64,000 nucleotides of DNA from JABDMH01 sp965223215 (GCA_965223215.1 CBDCVZ010000010.1:6200001-6264000), one strand, 5' to 3'. Numbered from the stretch's first letter, positions 38,261 through 48,550 are shown. Made by a program: numbers and translations. Notes: generated by a model from the letters alone, not told the origin.

Positions 38261-40744
38261 TTAGGCCTCCTGCGCAGGTCTGATAATGCTATTGAGCGGT
38301 TTGATCGAATTGACCCCCCAAAGTAAAAGTGACAGTAAGATGGCGATAGAGGCAATCGCAGAGATCGTCTCTCCGACAAAATAAGATCGCGGCCTAAATT
38401 CAAAAACAATCTCATGACTACCACTGGGTATTTTCATGCCACGGAAAGCATAATTCACGCGTATGAATTCTGCCGGATTTCCATCAATGGTAGCAGTCCA
38501 TCCTTTGTTGGGCCCATACCAGATCTCCGAAAACACTGCAAATTGCTCACTGGTAGTTTGCGAGGAATAGGTGAGCTTATTGGGCAAATACTCAGTTAGT
38601 GTGACCGATCCCTGTGGACTGGGATCGAGTTCACCCACATAATCTGCAAATTCTTCATGATAAATTGCCGTTGTCTTCAAGTCTGTGTTGGCCAGCGTTT
38701 GAATTTCGGTATTGGCGTCTGGGACCGCGATTAGTTGATCGACAAACCAAGCGTTGCCATAGGCTTGGGCATTGATTTGTAGCTCTCCATTAGGGCTGAC
38801 GAGGTACTTCGTGTTTAACATGTTAAGTATGGACATGTTTCCCTTGGAAAGGTAGTGGTCAATGAGATCCTGGTAACGCTGCAACTTTGCTGCATGATAC
38901 CCTCCAATCGTTTTGTGGTGGTAAGAAGGAATGGCATTTTTATCAATATCTTGAGTCAAATCATGTACTCGAAAGTAGATATCGGTGTCTTTCGCAATGA
39001 TTTGGTCCGCCTGACGGGGAGTAAACGCTGCCTCAGATTGATTGGGACGAACAAAATTATTGGCATTGAGATACCTTCGTCCAACACCCCAGATGTCTAC
39101 CGTCACGCTGAGTGCGACACCCAGTAACATCAGCTGGGCCGAAAGTTTTCCCTTGATGTAGAAATAGAGCAGGGCTACTCCGATGCCAATAAATACAAGT
39201 GATCGTAGGCTATCCATCCGGAGTAGGGACTTTCGATCAGAAACCAAAGCATCCACTAAGCGTGGATCATAGGCTGCATCATTGGCTCCACTAAAGGAGA
39301 AAAGGGATGACCCTAACAGCAAGAAAAAGAGCAGTAGCCCCCCGACAATGGCTCCGCTGTAAAGAAGTCCTTTACGCAGTTTTTCGGGATCGATCTTTCC
39401 TCTGATAATCTCAGACAACGTCCAGGTGCTCATCAAGACCATAAGAAATTCAGTCATGGACATGATGCTATTGGGTGTTCTAAACTTATTATACAGCGGG
39501 AAATACTCGAAGAATAACCGATTGAAAAACTCAAAATTTTTGCCCAGCGAAAGAAGTAAGGTCAGGACGGTACCACCCACCAACCACCATTTGATGTTTC
39601 CTTTCGTGATCAATGCACCTAGCACAAAGAGAAAGAAGACAAACGCACCAACGTAAGACGGCCCACTGGTAAATGGCAAGGGACCCCAATAGAGTGGTGC
39701 CGCGAGGTTGTTGTTTCGCTGTTGGTTGGTCACTCGGGCAAACTCAGAACTATTGCTCACGGGTTCTCTACTACCACCGCCTACAATGCCTGGCACCATA
39801 TAAGTGAAGAGGTCGAGCACTCCATTGCTCCAACCCATGGCGTAATCCCAGGCCAGGCCTTCTACTTCACTACTGCTTGATTCATTGACCGTTTCTTTGG
39901 TTAGTATCGGCTTACCGCGCATTGTGTCTTCGGCATATTCATAAGTGGTCCAAAGACGAGAAGTATTGGCCGCAATACCCAGTAGTCCAGCCAGCAGTAG
40001 TACACCGCTAGCTTTTAAAAAACGAGGTAGTTCTTTCTCTTTGATATCCCGGTACAAGAAGAGTCCCACTAAGATCAGTAGGGTGAGGAAGAGATAATAG
40101 GTCATCTGGATGTGGTTTACACCAATTTCCAAGGCCATGCCCAGTGCAAATAAGATGCCGCCCGCAAGGAATTTACTTCGATAAGCATTGATGATGCCCG
40201 CTACGATCAAGCCAAAAAACGCGAATGCACGCAACTTAGAGGTGTGGCCAGCCTCGAAGAGCACAAAATGGTTCACCGTGAGTCCGAAGGCAACCCCTCC
40301 AATCAGAGAGACCAGGGGAGATATTCCCAGCGCCAAACCCATGATATAAAATCCGATCATCATGGCGACGAAGTACCCAATGGGGCGAGATAGAAATAGA
40401 TTAAAGGCTCGCTCTACAAATCGCGTCTTATTGCCAGGTGTTTGCATCGAAATCTGATAAGCTGGCATACCACCAAACATGGCATTGGTCCACAAGGGGT
40501 TTTGCCCATATTCGGCCACGTGATCGTTTATCTCTTTGGCTGTAGCCTTATAGCGGACGATGTCACCCTGTGGAATCACCCTACCTTGTAGTTGAGGGTA
40601 GAAGTAGGCCATGGAGACTGCCAGAAAAGTAGCGATGGCGATAACGTGCATGATCCAGGGACGGTCTGAACTGCTAAGTATTTGATTTTCAACCTTTTTA
40701 GGTTGTTTTCGTTTTTTGGTTGTCTTGACTTTTTTCTTTGCCAC
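38261..40744 (-). CDS. YfhO-family polytopic membrane protein
   Basis: 827 residues: a strongly basic cytoplasmic N-terminus (KKKVKTTKKRKQPKK), about a dozen membrane helices to residue 560, then an extracytoplasmic domain and a last helix (TISAIASIAILLSLLLWG). Sequence marks include GDIVRYKATAKEI, NAMFGGMPAYQI and the FRGMKIPSGSHEIVFEF tail. YfhO proteins are GT-C-like and in Gram-positives glycosylate lipoteichoic acid; the Bacteroidota role is not established. First gene of the four-gene glycan operon. Confidence 0.85.
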   Translation of the reverse strand: MAKKKVKTTKKRKQPKKVENQILSSSDRPWIMHVIAIATFLAVSMAYFYPQLQGRVIPQGDIVRYKATAKEINDHVAEYGQNPLWTNAMFGGMPAYQISMQTPGNKTRFVERAFNLFLSRPIGYFVAMMIGFYIMGLALGISPLVSLIGGVAFGLTVNHFVLFEAGHTSKLRAFAFFGLIVAGIINAYRSKFLAGGILFALGMALEIGVNHIQMTYYLFLTLLILVGLFLYRDIKEKELPRFLKASGVLLLAGLLGIAANTSRLWTTYEYAEDTMRGKPILTKETVNESSSSEVEGLAWDYAMGWSNGVLDLFTYMVPGIVGGGSREPVSNSSEFARVTNQQRNNNLAAPLYWGPLPFTSGPSYVGAFVFFLFVLGALITKGNIKWWLVGGTVLTLLLSLGKNFEFFNRLFFEYFPLYNKFRTPNSIMSMTEFLMVLMSTWTLSEIIRGKIDPEKLRKGLLYSGAIVGGLLLFFLLLGSSLFSFSGANDAAYDPRLVDALVSDRKSLLRMDSLRSLVFIGIGVALLYFYIKGKLSAQLMLLGVALSVTVDIWGVGRRYLNANNFVRPNQSEAAFTPRQADQIIAKDTDIYFRVHDLTQDIDKNAIPSYHHKTIGGYHAAKLQRYQDLIDHYLSKGNMSILNMLNTKYLVSPNGELQINAQAYGNAWFVDQLIAVPDANTEIQTLANTDLKTTAIYHEEFADYVGELDPSPQGSVTLTEYLPNKLTYSSQTTSEQFAVFSEIWYGPNKGWTATIDGNPAEFIRVNYAFRGMKIPSGSHEIVFEFRPRSYFVGETISAIASIAILLSLLLWGVNSIKPLNSIIRPAQEA

Positions 40745-40967
40745 TGGTCAGTTTTTGCAAGGTCAGCAAGGGAGGGCACAAAATACGAATACTTCTAATA
40801 TGTTAAGATTATCCGTACTGGTTGGAGTGAATGTATCTATGATACCACTCCAGCACAGTTTCTATCTCTGATTGAACGAAAACAACATAAAAGTAGTCTG
40901 AGCTTTGTCTCCAGATGCTACATTTTTCTCAAATTATTTATATATAATAAATAGCAGTAATATTTTA

Positions 40968-40975
40968 TAGCTTTG
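40968..40975 (+). promoter_or_regulatory. Candidate -7 box directly before a GT4 gene
   Basis: TAGCTTTG matches TAnnTTTG; only eight bases separate it from ATG 40984, which would give a nearly leaderless mRNA. The region upstream is very A/T-rich but lacks a TTTG at the right distance, so the call is weak. Confidence 0.35.
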
Positions 40976-40983
40976 TCAGCAAT

Positions 40984-42204
40984 ATGAGTGTGCTCAGAAA
41001 CAAGAGAATCTTAATGCTTTTAGACAATCCTTTTCCCAAAGACGAAAGGGTTGATAAAGAAGCCAAAACGCTCATAGATGCCGGTTATTCCATCTATCTA
41101 TTGTGCTTATGCTACGATAAGATACAAGCACAAGTGGAGGACGTAGATGGCCTAAAAATTCATAGGATATACCTACCCAAAAACTATAAGCGAAAAATTC
41201 ATCCCCTGATAGCACGTTTTCCAAGTCTGTATAGAAATATTTTTCTGAAACCGGCAATGGATCTTATTAATCGTGAAGCAATCGATTTTATCCATGCACA
41301 TGATCTGCCGATGTGCCTGATCGGACACCACTTGAAAAAAAAGACGGGTGTAAAATTTGTTGCAGACTTGCACGAAAATTTCCCCTCACTAATCAATGGT
41401 ATGGAAGCGCGAAATTCCATAATGGGAAGAATATTAATTAGTGTTAAAGCTTGGTATCGAAGGGAGATTGAATGGTTGAGCAATTGTGATTTAGCTCTCG
41501 TAACAGCACAAGGTATGGAGCAGAGACTTCGCGCCCGAAAAGTGCATTGTCAAAATTTTAAGGTGATTGAAAACACTATCAAACTTGAAGATTATGACAT
41601 TGTTCGCGGTGAGCCTGATGGAAGGTATATCACCCTCTTTTATTCAGGTGGAATAACCATACACCGAGGGCTGCAAGATGTTGTACAAAGTTTGAAAATT
41701 TTGCAAGAAGATGTTCCGAATCTTAGACTGTGGATTGTAGGAGCAGGAAAATATGAGCGTGAACTAATGGCCTTGCAGGGCTCATTAAATTTGACCAATG
41801 TAGTTTACTGGGGATGGAAATCAACCAAGGAAATGTTTGACCTCATGACCAGAGCCGACATCTGCATTATTCCACATCTTAAATCTGAACATACGGATAA
41901 TACATCTCCTAATAAAGTGTTCCATTATTTCTATGCCAACAAGCCAGTGATCGTATCAAATTGTCGGTATCTTGAAGATTTAATGGATAAGACAGGAGCT
42001 GGTTTGGTCTATAACTCAGGTAGCCCTTCTGACCTCGCAGATAGGATCAAGGTGCTACTAAATACAGGTCTTCGTAGGGAGCTTTGTGAAGCAGGATACA
42101 ATGCAGTTATTCAGGAATATAATTGGACACATACCGGGAAAAAGTTGATTGATGCATATGATACCTTGATCCCTGCGCAGCAATTTAAAATTGATAAGAG
42201 ATGA
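40984..42204 (+). CDS. Family 4 glycosyltransferase (GT-B)
   Basis: 406 residues. N-terminal domain with LMLLDNPFPKDERVDKEAKTL and FIHAHDLPMCLIG; C-terminal donor domain with LFYSGGITIHRGLQDVV, LWIVGAGKYEREL and SPNKVFHYFYANKPVI, the latter carrying the GT4 E/S-P-N-K loop. Cytoplasmic enzyme adding a sugar to a lipid-linked glycan. First gene of a plus-strand block that includes a methyltransferase, flippase and GT2. Confidence 0.87.
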   Translation: MSVLRNKRILMLLDNPFPKDERVDKEAKTLIDAGYSIYLLCLCYDKIQAQVEDVDGLKIHRIYLPKNYKRKIHPLIARFPSLYRNIFLKPAMDLINREAIDFIHAHDLPMCLIGHHLKKKTGVKFVADLHENFPSLINGMEARNSIMGRILISVKAWYRREIEWLSNCDLALVTAQGMEQRLRARKVHCQNFKVIENTIKLEDYDIVRGEPDGRYITLFYSGGITIHRGLQDVVQSLKILQEDVPNLRLWIVGAGKYERELMALQGSLNLTNVVYWGWKSTKEMFDLMTRADICIIPHLKSEHTDNTSPNKVFHYFYANKPVIVSNCRYLEDLMDKTGAGLVYNSGSPSDLADRIKVLLNTGLRRELCEAGYNAVIQEYNWTHTGKKLIDAYDTLIPAQQFKIDKR

Positions 42205-42244
42205 ACATAATAACCTGATCGCAAATCTGAAAACAAAGTACTCG

Positions 42245-42781
42245 ATGACTTTCAGCAAAGAATATGAAGAAAAATGTGCGCCTAGATATGCTAAAACCAT
42301 AGTCTTCTTGCAGAAGCATATCGATCCTAAATCTGAAATTCTTGATCTTGGCCCTCCTAATCCGCTGTCGAGGCAGATAAAAGACTTGGGATTTGAGATC
42401 AACAATACACCAGATAAAATGGACTTAGATCTGGCGTATGATCAGATTGCCACGTATACGCCAGATGTAGTAACGGCGTTTGAAATCATAGAGCATCTTC
42501 TGAATCCTTTTATGCTTTTAAAAAATTTGCGAGCACAAAAACTAGTAGCATCAATTCCGTTAAGTATGCCGTTTGCTGCTGCCTACTGGAATGAAAAAGA
42601 TGAATTTGATAGACACTACCACGAGTTTGAGCCTAGGCAGTTTGATTGGCTACTCGAAAAAACCGGATGGCGCATTGTAGACTCTGAAAAGTGGATTAGT
42701 AAGAGCGATAAAATCGGCATTAGACCCTTTCTAAGATTATTCATACCTCGATATTATATCGTGTATTGCGAGCGTGCTTAG
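42245..42781 (+). CDS. SAM-dependent methyltransferase (class I)
   Basis: 178 residues from ATG 42245; a TTG at 42191 would add 18 residues and overlap the GT4 gene. Motif I is EILDLGPPNPLSRQI (a proline-rich form of the GxGxG loop) and the DVVTAFEIIEHLLNP segment is motif IV/post-II of type 11 methyltransferases. A conserved RHYHEFEPRQFDWLL follows. Probably methylates a sugar or carboxylate of the cell-surface glycan, given its place between a GT4 and a flippase. Confidence 0.78.
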   Translation: MTFSKEYEEKCAPRYAKTIVFLQKHIDPKSEILDLGPPNPLSRQIKDLGFEINNTPDKMDLDLAYDQIATYTPDVVTAFEIIEHLLNPFMLLKNLRAQKLVASIPLSMPFAAAYWNEKDEFDRHYHEFEPRQFDWLLEKTGWRIVDSEKWISKSDKIGIRPFLRLFIPRYYIVYCERA

Positions 42782-42805
42782 TGAGCGCAAATGTCCACTT
42801 TTTAA

Positions 42806-44296
42806 ATGGGAGTAATAGCTAGGCAAACGATGAAACAGAGCACCATCCATCTGGCTGGTGTTGCATTGGGTGTCATCAGTACCATTCTAATATATCCTCA
42901 AAATCCCGACTTATATGGATTGGCGAGATTTCTCTTGGACAGTGCCGCCTTTCTAGCACCATTTGTACTAATTGGTCTCAATATTATCCCGATACGTTTT
43001 TTTCCGAAGCTTAAGGATCCGGGTTCTAATCATCACGGGTTAGTTACCATTTTGATCATTGCCATGTTGATTGCATGTGGTTTATTCACAATTTTTTTTC
43101 TAGCATTTCGGGAGCAGTTCTTAGAATGGCTGGCACCAAAAAATCCCGAATTTGGTTTGTATTTTATGTGGATATTACCACTCACCATATTAACTGCACT
43201 CACGTCTCTGATCTACAATTACATTTCCAATTTCGGCCGGATTGCCATACCGTATTTTTTCTCTAATGTGTTGATAAAAATCGGACTTCCCCTTTTGATT
43301 TTGCTGGCCTTGTTCGACCTTTTTTCCATTCAGGTATTTGTGAAGTATCTGGTGCTGGTTTTAGGATTGGCTGTCTTAGGCCTAATATGGTATTTATGGT
43401 CAATTGGTGAGTTAAAGATCTCCTGGCCAAATTTTAACATCTACCGATCTCTAAGTAAAGAAATAGCGACTTATGGTCTTTTTGGAGTGCTCGGTGGTGT
43501 CGGTAGCGTGATGGCTTTTAAGATCGATTCTATCATGATATCGTCTTTTCAGACCTTTCAAAATAACGGCATCTATAATATTGGCCTCTACATCGCCAAT
43601 ACAATCTCTGCCCCGGCGATCGCTTTAGCTGCGATCTCTGGTCCGATCATCTCAATGCATTGGAACAAAGGTGAAAAGTCAGAGATCGAAAAAATTTATA
43701 AAAGCTCTTCAATAACACTTTTAATCTTTGGTGGTCTCGCATTGATCCTGATCCTCTGCTCCATCCATGATCTGATCGTTTTCTTTCCTAAAAGATATGA
43801 CTACACTCCTCTATCTACTGTCATTTTATTTCTTGGCTTAGCACGAATATTTGATATGGCCGCGAGTGTAAATAATCAAATCATTATTTACTCGGACTAC
43901 TATAAATTTCACCTCATAGCGATGCTTGTTTTGGGGTCTTGCAATGTTGGTTTGAATTATTATTTACTGGTCGTTTTGGATTATGGTATTATTGGTGCAG
44001 CTATCGCGACTTCTATTAGTCTTTTTCTGTTTAATTTGATTAAATTTTTATTTATTTATTTCAAATTGAAAATGCATCCTTTCTCAAAACACACTCTGAC
44101 CTTACTACTTATTGCCTTGGGCACTTACGTCATTGGACGGTTTATCAAATTAGATCTGCATCCGATTAGCAATATTATACTCCGATCAGTGATTTTGGGT
44201 GTGCTTTACCTGACCGTAGTATATTATTCACGAATTTCTCCGGAGGCCAACGATCTGGTTCGCAAATTGCTAAATCAAGTTAAAAAGCGAAGCTAA
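42806..44296 (+). CDS. Polysaccharide flippase (Wzx/MATE-like)
   Basis: 496 residues with about 14 membrane helices and short loops. The opening MKQSTIHLAGVALGVISTILIYP (from the second Met) and GLARFLLDSAAFLAPFVLIGLN resemble the Polysacc_synt family; MAFKIDSIMISSFQ and NNGIYNIGLYIANTISAPAIALAA lie in mid-protein helices. It would turn lipid-linked repeat units across the inner membrane. A polymerase (Wzy-like) is not obvious in the window. Four bases precede the GT2 gene. Confidence 0.87.
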   Translation: MGVIARQTMKQSTIHLAGVALGVISTILIYPQNPDLYGLARFLLDSAAFLAPFVLIGLNIIPIRFFPKLKDPGSNHHGLVTILIIAMLIACGLFTIFFLAFREQFLEWLAPKNPEFGLYFMWILPLTILTALTSLIYNYISNFGRIAIPYFFSNVLIKIGLPLLILLALFDLFSIQVFVKYLVLVLGLAVLGLIWYLWSIGELKISWPNFNIYRSLSKEIATYGLFGVLGGVGSVMAFKIDSIMISSFQTFQNNGIYNIGLYIANTISAPAIALAAISGPIISMHWNKGEKSEIEKIYKSSSITLLIFGGLALILILCSIHDLIVFFPKRYDYTPLSTVILFLGLARIFDMAASVNNQIIIYSDYYKFHLIAMLVLGSCNVGLNYYLLVVLDYGIIGAAIATSISLFLFNLIKFLFIYFKLKMHPFSKHTLTLLLIALGTYVIGRFIKLDLHPISNIILRSVILGVLYLTVVYYSRISPEANDLVRKLLNQVKKRS

Positions 44297-44299
44297 CTT

Positions 44300-45331
44300 A
44301 TGGTGCGATACTCTATTATCGTTGCAACCTACAATCGGTTGGAGGAAATAAAAGAACTTCTCGTGTCTCTGGAGGAGCAGGTTTATAGTGGTCAGCAATT
44401 CGAGCTTATTATAAGTGACGATGGATCAAGTGACGGAACGCGGGACTATGTTTCTAAGCTTGACCTGAGCTACACCATCAAATATCTATATCAGCAAAAT
44501 CAAGGTCCTGGTGAGGCCCGCAACTATGGGATGAGGGAGGCTAGTGGCCAATACTTTATCTTTTTAGATTCTGATTGTACTGTGCCAAGCCACTGGCTTA
44601 AGGCTATAGATGCATCCATTAATGAACATCACTACGATGCATTTGGTGGACCTGACACCTATCACGAAAGTTTCTCACCTCTTTTAAAAGCAATCAACTA
44701 TTCTATGACGTCCTTTATTGGCACCGGTGGCACCAGAGGGAAGAGAAAGAGTGTTGGAAAGTTCTACCCACGCAGTTTTAATATGGGGATTAGTAGGGAG
44801 ATCTTTGAAAAGGTTGGCGGTATGAACAAGTTGAGACACGGTCAAGATATGGATCTATCGGCACGGATTTACGAAATGGGATTTAAGGTAGGCTTGATTC
44901 CGGAGGCGTTTGTTTATCACAAGCGGAGAACGAGTTTAAGCAAATTTTTCAGACAGATATTTAATTGGGGTGTAGCTCGTGTAAATTTGGGCATCAGCCA
45001 TCCTGCTTTATTGAAAACGGTGCATTTCTTGCCGAGTCTGGTTATCATCGGTGCTTTGCTGTTGCTATTATGTGCAATCGTTACTAAGCAAAGTTGGTTG
45101 CTTTTTACATTGGTCGGTGGATGGCTTACACTGAGCCTATTCGCTTTTATTGAGTCTTTAAGTATCTATCGAAATTTGCGGGTGGCAGTGCTATCCATTG
45201 TAACACTTAATATTCAGGTAGTTGCCTATGGGCTAGGCATGCTTTGGGCATGGCCTCAAATCTGGGCGGGACATGAGGCAAAGGGCTTTGTTAAGAGTTA
45301 CTATAGTAAGAAGATAAGTGAAAGTCGTTGA
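44300..45331 (+). CDS. Family 2 glycosyltransferase with C-terminal membrane helices
   Basis: 343 residues. GT-A motifs: SIIVATYNRLEEIKELL, IISDDGSSDGTRDYV, FLDSDCTVP as the DxD-like metal site, and GGMNKLRHGQDMDLSARI. Three to four hydrophobic segments occupy the last 100 residues (LPSLVIIGALLLLLCAIV and following), so it is membrane-anchored with its catalytic domain in the cytoplasm. Its last 41 bases overlap, convergently, the end of the deacetylase-like gene. Confidence 0.88.
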   Translation: MVRYSIIVATYNRLEEIKELLVSLEEQVYSGQQFELIISDDGSSDGTRDYVSKLDLSYTIKYLYQQNQGPGEARNYGMREASGQYFIFLDSDCTVPSHWLKAIDASINEHHYDAFGGPDTYHESFSPLLKAINYSMTSFIGTGGTRGKRKSVGKFYPRSFNMGISREIFEKVGGMNKLRHGQDMDLSARIYEMGFKVGLIPEAFVYHKRRTSLSKFFRQIFNWGVARVNLGISHPALLKTVHFLPSLVIIGALLLLLCAIVTKQSWLLFTLVGGWLTLSLFAFIESLSIYRNLRVAVLSIVTLNIQVVAYGLGMLWAWPQIWAGHEAKGFVKSYYSKKISESR

Positions 45332-46607
45332 GGAGTTCTTTGTTATCAACCGACCTGATCCCCATGTCTCGACATAAGACATGAATATCTTTATAAATTG
45401 TTATCCAATCTCTAAATTTAATTTCAGAAAAATAGTTGTTGTGCCAAAGCAATGAAATAATGGCATTTTCGCTATTTCTTTCAATAAAATCCTGGACCTG
45501 AATAAATGCTTGCTTAGGGCTAACTCCAGATTTCATGAAGTGCACTTCCATAATATGTAGGGGAACCTCCAACACCTGCCATGGTCTTTGCTGTTGCATT
45601 GAAAAGGCTTGCCATGGATAAGCGTAAGAATTTCGGATGGCAACAGTATCTGAAAATCCTGCGCTGTGATCCACCTTGATGTCGGCATTTTCACAGGCTT
45701 GCCATATTTGATCTAGTGACCCAGCTAAGTAATGATTTCGATTAGCAAGTACTGATACATCCAGTGCAGCGATCTCCAACTCGTAAGTCAATGGTGATAG
45801 ACTTTTGTGCAGGCCGATTTCTTGTTGAGCCTTCTGTAGATACTTGATATGATTTCTAACTCTTTTGTTCTTGATATGGTAATTGGCGTTTTCAATCTCC
45901 TGTGATCCCATTTTGACCACCTTCTGACAGGCTAGCCAAAAGAAAGTAGCTTTGATATCATTCTTACTATTAATCGATAATATGCGATTAAATAGTTTTC
46001 GATCCTGATCTTTAAAGATTTCTATTGTTAGTAAACGCAGTATCTGAATAAAATTTAACTTTTTAATGCTTGTTTTTAGGTCAGGCCATATATTCCTCAC
46101 CAATAAATCAATATCATGTGAAACAAACAATCGACTTTTATTTCTTTTGCGTTTGAGGTCACGCAAACTTGGAGTTTCATCAACCAATGTAAGCAAATGG
46201 TGCAGTACCAGATTGTCATAGGCACAATTGAATCTGGCCTGATAGCTGCAAGAAAAGTTAAAGCGACCTAAGGAATCTAAATTATTTGATGGCGATTCTA
46301 TTTCTTGTAAATAATTTATCATGTAGATGATAGTACTCAAGTGGTCGAGCCTGCCATTGGCCAATGTTATGTACGGTTTATCTCTCATGACAACCTCTGA
46401 TGTGAGATCCCCATTCAATAGTCGCTGAATAAATTTTTCCGAAAGTTGAATACTGGATTCCTCAGAGGTGCCAATTGATAGATCGAAAGTCTTGCGGTTA
46501 TAGGTGATTTTAACATCTAAATGCCGCTCCATTAGTGTCGCCAAAGTGTATTTGTATATGTTGGCGACCTGTTCAGATAGATGGATCCCAATGGATATCG
46601 TGGTCAC
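45291..46607 (-). CDS. Polysaccharide deacetylase-like protein (DUF7033 type)
   Basis: 438 residues from GTG 46607, directly after the preceding stop. An N-terminal region of about 130 residues is of the DUF7033 kind; the C-terminal half is a NodB-like barrel: FVSHDID in place of TFDDG, DIKATFFWLA, EIGLHKSLSP, RNHYL and DHSAGFSDTVAIRNSYAYPW. These match a Bacteroidota family found in capsule clusters. Asp and His residues needed for metal binding appear present, so an N- or O-deacetylase acting on the glycan is plausible, though unproven for this subgroup. Confidence 0.72.
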   Translation of the reverse strand: MTTISIGIHLSEQVANIYKYTLATLMERHLDVKITYNRKTFDLSIGTSEESSIQLSEKFIQRLLNGDLTSEVVMRDKPYITLANGRLDHLSTIIYMINYLQEIESPSNNLDSLGRFNFSCSYQARFNCAYDNLVLHHLLTLVDETPSLRDLKRKRNKSRLFVSHDIDLLVRNIWPDLKTSIKKLNFIQILRLLTIEIFKDQDRKLFNRILSINSKNDIKATFFWLACQKVVKMGSQEIENANYHIKNKRVRNHIKYLQKAQQEIGLHKSLSPLTYELEIAALDVSVLANRNHYLAGSLDQIWQACENADIKVDHSAGFSDTVAIRNSYAYPWQAFSMQQQRPWQVLEVPLHIMEVHFMKSGVSPKQAFIQVQDFIERNSENAIISLLWHNNYFSEIKFRDWITIYKDIHVLCRDMGIRSVDNKELLNDFHLSSYYSNS

Positions 46608-47192
46608 TTATGTAATAAGTTTGACCTTGTCGTCTTGCAAAATATATTTCTCACCACTTCCAGGGCAGGTTGCATATCCATCATCATTAAATCGCAAACG
46701 TTCGCCATGCCTACTCATCCAGCCGACCTGACGACCTGGATTACCAACCACCAAAGCAAAGGCAGGAACATCTTTCGTCACCACCGCCCCTGCACCAATA
46801 AATGCGTATGCACCAATCCTGTGACCGCAAACAATGGTTGCGTTGGCTCCAATGGTAGCACCTTTCTCCACGTAGGTCTCGAGATATTGGCCGCTTCTAT
46901 TTACGGCACTTCGGGGATTGATCACATTAGTGAACACCATGGAAGGGCCAAGAAAGACATCGTCTTCACACACTACACCCGTGTAGATGGATACATTGTT
47001 TTGGACCTTCACATTATCACCTAAAACAACACCATTGGCGATAAACACATTTTGACCCAAATTGCATCCAGCGCCTAATTTTACTTCGGGCATAATGTGG
47101 CAGAAATGCCAAATCTTAGTTTCAGGTCCAATGATGGCTCCTTCATCAACAATGGCAGAAGGATGTATTTGGTAATTTTTCTCCTGGGTCAT
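46608..47192 (-). CDS. wbpD: WbpD-like sugar N-acetyltransferase (left-handed beta helix)
   Basis: 194 residues built mostly of hexapeptide repeats: IHPSAIVDEGAIIGPETKIW, then NVFIANGVVLGDNVKVQNNV, GATIGANATIVCGHRIG. It follows the WbpD/WlbB pattern (UDP-2-acetamido-3-amino-2,3-dideoxyglucuronate N-acetyltransferase), with the WHFCHIMP trimer-interface His near residue 29. It would acetylate the 3-amino group made by the adjacent aminotransferase, whose stop overlaps its start (ATGA). Cytoplasmic, acetyl-CoA dependent. Confidence 0.83.
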   Translation of the reverse strand: MTQEKNYQIHPSAIVDEGAIIGPETKIWHFCHIMPEVKLGAGCNLGQNVFIANGVVLGDNVKVQNNVSIYTGVVCEDDVFLGPSMVFTNVINPRSAVNRSGQYLETYVEKGATIGANATIVCGHRIGAYAFIGAGAVVTKDVPAFALVVGNPGRQVGWMSRHGERLRFNDDGYATCPGSGEKYILQDDKVKLIT

Positions 47193-48334
47193 TGCTCAAA
47201 GTACTGCTGAAGATGATCAGTAATTTGCACTTGAATCTCTTCGTTCAGTTCTGTATGTATGGGTAAGGAAAGGACTGTTTTACATAGATTCTCCGTGTTT
47301 GGAAGCATAGAGCCATCGGACGACCAATAAGGTGCATAGGCCTTTTGCTTATAGAGTGGTACCGGATAATATATCATTGACGGAATTCCATTCGCGGAGA
47401 GATGATTACGTAGCTGCTCCCGATCATTTGCTGGAACTTGCAAGGTATACTGGTGAAATACGTGGGAAGAATACGGCATTCGCTCGGGTGTCTTCAATTG
47501 AGAAATATGCCGAAGCTTTTTATCATAGAAATCAGCGGCCTGTTTTCTCGAAGCACAGTAACCATCTAGATGTGGTAATTTCACACGGAGAATGGCGGCT
47601 TGAATGGCATCCAATCTGGAATTTACACCCAGTACATCATGGTAGTATTGGGTCGATTGACCATGATTTGCAATCATGCGAATTCGGTCAGCAAGCGCAT
47701 CATTATTGGTGAATAAGGCGCCGCCATCACCATAGCATCCAAGATTTTTCGATGGGAAAAAAGAAGTTGTGCCAATGTCGCCGATGGTTCCAGCTTTCAT
47801 GATTGAGCCATCTGAAAATCGATAGTTAGCTCCGATGGCCTGTGCATTATCTTCGATGACATATAGTCCATGTTCTTTGGCAAACGACATGATTTCTTCC
47901 ATTGGTGCAGCCTGCCCAAACAAGTGCACCGGCACGATGGCTTTCGTTTTCTCGGTAATGGCCGACTCAATCGCTTCCCGTGTAATATTAAAATTGGCGG
48001 GATCCACATCCACCATCACAGGTTTTAATCGAAGCAAGCCAATAATCTCAGCGGTGGCCACATAAGTAAAGGCCGGTACAATCACTTCATCACCTGGTTG
48101 TAAACCCAATGCCATGACGGCAATTTGGAGGGCATCGGTACCATTGGCGCATCCGATGACATGTTTTACATTGAGATAAGCAGCCAATTCAGATTCAAAA
48201 GCAGCCACCACAGGCCCTTTGATGTATCGCGTTGACCTGATTACATCAAGAACGGCTTGATCCAGTTCTTCCTGAATGTGATGATACTGTTGTTTCAGAT
48301 CCACCATCTGAAGTGGATTTTTCAAATCAATCAT
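47189..48334 (-). CDS. wbpE: DegT/DnrJ/EryC1/StrS aminotransferase, WbpE-like
   Basis: 381 residues, PLP fold type I. Motifs: CANGTDALQIAVMALG, DEVIVPAFTYVATAEI, IVPVHLFGQAA, VIEDNAQAIGA, and TTSFFPSKNLGCYGDGGALF with the PLP-binding Lys. In the WbpA-B-E-D-I route this enzyme converts UDP-3-keto-GlcNAcA to the 3-amino sugar. Operon: this gene, then WbpD-like, then the deacetylase-like gene. A minus-strand box TAACTTTG (48372-48379) lies 38 bases upstream and may be its -7 element. Confidence 0.86.
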   Translation of the reverse strand: MIDLKNPLQMVDLKQQYHHIQEELDQAVLDVIRSTRYIKGPVVAAFESELAAYLNVKHVIGCANGTDALQIAVMALGLQPGDEVIVPAFTYVATAEIIGLLRLKPVMVDVDPANFNITREAIESAITEKTKAIVPVHLFGQAAPMEEIMSFAKEHGLYVIEDNAQAIGANYRFSDGSIMKAGTIGDIGTTSFFPSKNLGCYGDGGALFTNNDALADRIRMIANHGQSTQYYHDVLGVNSRLDAIQAAILRVKLPHLDGYCASRKQAADFYDKKLRHISQLKTPERMPYSSHVFHQYTLQVPANDREQLRNHLSANGIPSMIYYPVPLYKQKAYAPYWSSDGSMLPNTENLCKTVLSLPIHTELNEEIQVQITDHLQQYFEQ

Positions 48335-48550
48335 TCCGTATTGTTTGTCGTTCCTGGGATCTTGAGATGGCCAAAGTTACTAAATCTGAGCTCGATGATT
48401 GATCAAATTGACTGTGTTTTGAGTCATGTACTAGGAATCAGATTTTCATGTTCTACTCCACAAGTTTGGGAGGTATGAAAGTTACAAGCACGATCTAATA
48501 TTCTAATAATCTTCGAGAAAGAATATATCTTTCCGAACCAAGCATCGAGC

